Part shown: positions 62,531 through 64,000 of the stretch, one piece after another
Position numbering within the stretch: position 1 is the stretch's first letter
How the letters are laid out: every line of letters starts with the position of its first letter
Assembly: GCA_020002185.1 (NCBI GenBank)
Contig: CM034537.1
Location: 7,717,650-7,781,649 of the forward strand
From: Paraescarpia echinospica
Taxonomy: Eukaryota; Annelida; Polychaeta; Sabellida; Siboglinidae
DNA: 64,000 nt
Direction of reading: 5' to 3'
Program-made: the position numbers and the translations under genes
Notes under the pieces: generated by a model
Told to the model about the DNA's origin: nothing
Database searches by the model: none
What the model saw: the letters and a program-made list of their open reading frames with translations, nothing else

Positions 62531-62601
62531 CTCCTTCCTCTTAAGCTTTTAAGTCACTAACTAATGTAATAACATGGAACACTGTCAGAATACTGAATCA
62601 A

Positions 62602-63988
62602 TTAAAGGTCCAGTATTTTCCGTTGTTTGACACACCGGTTTGATCGGCGTAGCACAGGAGACGATGATTCATCAGGAACCTCAGTCACATCACTTGGTGC
62701 TCGAACAGTTTCATCTGCCTCAGACGGAAGTGACTCTGCTTGAACACACGGCTCCGTAGAAGATGAAGGAAGGGTAACACACACCGACTCTGGAATCTCC
62801 GGAACCATAGGTACAGTCACCTCACCTTCAGCCGTCAGCCGTAGATGGTCTACGTGCACATAGCGACGCTGTGCACGTACTTGCACCAAGTAGGTGAGCG
62901 GACCCAGTCGTCTGCTGATCTTGCCCGCGACCCATTTCGAAGGACCGCTGCCACGATGATTGCGAACGTGTACTGGATCACCGCTTCACTCTACTCCGAT
63001 CGTGTTGCTCTTTTTGTTGCGTCTGTTTCTCCTCCATGTGTCTCTCTAGGTGCGGTTTGAGAAGACTGAAGCGATTTCTCAGTCGACGCTTGAGGAAGAG
63101 TTCCGCAGGAGACACACCGGTCACGGTATGCGGAGTGCACCGATAACGCAGGAGGAAATTAGCGAGCCAACTCTCCTTCGTCAGTCGAGTTCCAACAGAG
63201 TACTTCCGAAGACTCTGCTTCACAGTCTGCACACAGCGTTCAGCAGCACCGTTCGACGCTGGATGGTATGGAGCCACCCTCGTATGATTGATGCCGTTCT
63301 TGTCCATGAACGTCTTGAACTCGTGTGCGATAAATTGAGGCCCGTTATCTGACACGACCTCCTCCGGTAGACCATGAGATGCGAACATTCCTCTGAGTAC
63401 CTCAATGGTCTTAGCGGATGTAGTGGACCTCATCGCCACAGCTTCCAACCATTTCGAATGGCTGTCAACCACAATCAGATAGTTCACACTGTCCTTCTCA
63501 GCAAAGTATATGTGAATTCTCTGCCATATGCGTGTGGGCCAAGGCCATGGATGCAGTGGTGCTACGGCTGGCTGATTCTTCACTGACTGACACACTGCAC
63601 AAGCCTGCACCATTGTCTCGATATCATTGTCCATACCTGGCCACCATATGTAGCTGTGCGCGAATGCTTTGGTCTGGCTGACTCCACTATGCTCCGAGTG
63701 GAGCTCATCTAGCATCGCCTGGTGATAGGCTGACGGAACCAGAACGCGTGATCCCCACAGCAGACAACCCTGTTCAGTTGACAGCTCGTCTCGCTTCGCG
63801 AAGAACAGTTCCTTGTCTGTGTGGTTGGGCCAACCTGTGAGTACATACTCGAGTACTCGTGATAACAAAGGATCGCTGCGGGTTTCCACGGCGATGTCCC
63901 TAGCCTTGACCGGGAGATCGTCAACCACTGATACTTCGAATATTGCCGGCTCCTCTGTCGTTGTAGTCGGTAGAGGTAGTCTCGACAA
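62602..63988 (-). pseudogene. Gypsy integrase and pol tail, first catalytic Asp lost
   Basis: The 336-residue frame has H97, H100, C130 and C133 for zinc binding, SDNGPQF (D214) and NGAAERCV (E250). The first catalytic position reads IHIYFAEKD: Tyr161 (codon 63506-63508) where relatives have IHIDFA. A one-base frameshift near 62985 precedes GDPVHVRNHRGSGPSKWVAG, and the tail continues LRLTAEGE...RRSNRCVKQRK. The frame is open to the right window edge (NADALSRLPLP). Inactive. Confidence 0.9.
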
Positions 63989-64000
63989 TGCGTCAGCGTT

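Larger units (their letters stand above)
62364..64000 (-). mobile_element. Second Ty3/Gypsy retrotransposon, truncated by window edge
   Basis: On the minus strand the integrase (63988-62978) is followed by the pol tail (62889-62602), a polypurine tract AAGAGGAAGGAG (62542-62531) and an LTR (62530-62364). It belongs to a different lineage from the element at 13174. The rest of pol, gag and the 5-prime LTR lie right of the window. Confidence 0.9.

Overview
This is animal nuclear DNA: AT-rich, with long introns, many minisatellites, tRNA-derived SINEs, several non-LTR and LTR retrotransposon families and a U12-type intron signal. The mix of repeat families resembles a lophotrochozoan, perhaps a mollusc. 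That is an inference from family memory, not a database match.

Two conserved genes form the backbone. On the minus strand, from about 12.4 kb off the left edge, lie ten in-phase exons of a CEP89-like centrosomal coiled-coil gene. Two weaker candidate 5-prime exons sit at 25.2-25.4 and 27.4 kb, next to an NRF1-like promoter palindrome. On the plus strand, from 34.8 to 55.8 kb, is a complete GPAA1-like gene (GPI transamidase subunit). It has 12 confident exons plus one in-frame 111-bp candidate exon, and its 3-prime UTR has a polyA signal at 56353. The two genes are divergent, and nothing in the sequence links their functions.

The rest is mostly repeats and mobile elements. From 0.9 to 9.8 kb there are two inverted copies of a dispersed element, two TTAA-flanked elements sharing one target site, and a 400-bp TA-flanked MITE. 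From 12.68 to 24.66 kb, a pair of matching inverted termini encloses a decayed DDE-type transposase, a Ty3/Gypsy element with both LTRs, a LINE 3-prime half and a second TTAA element. From 29.6 to 33.8 kb there is a dead LINE whose coding region has expanded into a 103-bp minisatellite, then a 131-bp higher-order array. From 56 to 64 kb there are remnants of LINEs, a hAT-like element and an unclassified PIN-like/Cys-rich ORF family, ending in a second Gypsy element cut by the window edge.

The strongest overall pattern is that tandem amplification repeatedly starts at functional boundaries. At least three arrays run directly into a 3-prime splice site and carry copies of the AG acceptor and first exon bases. 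Two more arrays amplify pieces of retroelement coding sequence, including the integrase segment with the catalytic glutamate. The other standouts are an apparent AT-AA minor-class intron in GPAA1, a phase-supported GC-AG intron in CEP89, and three copies of the unclassified ORF family.
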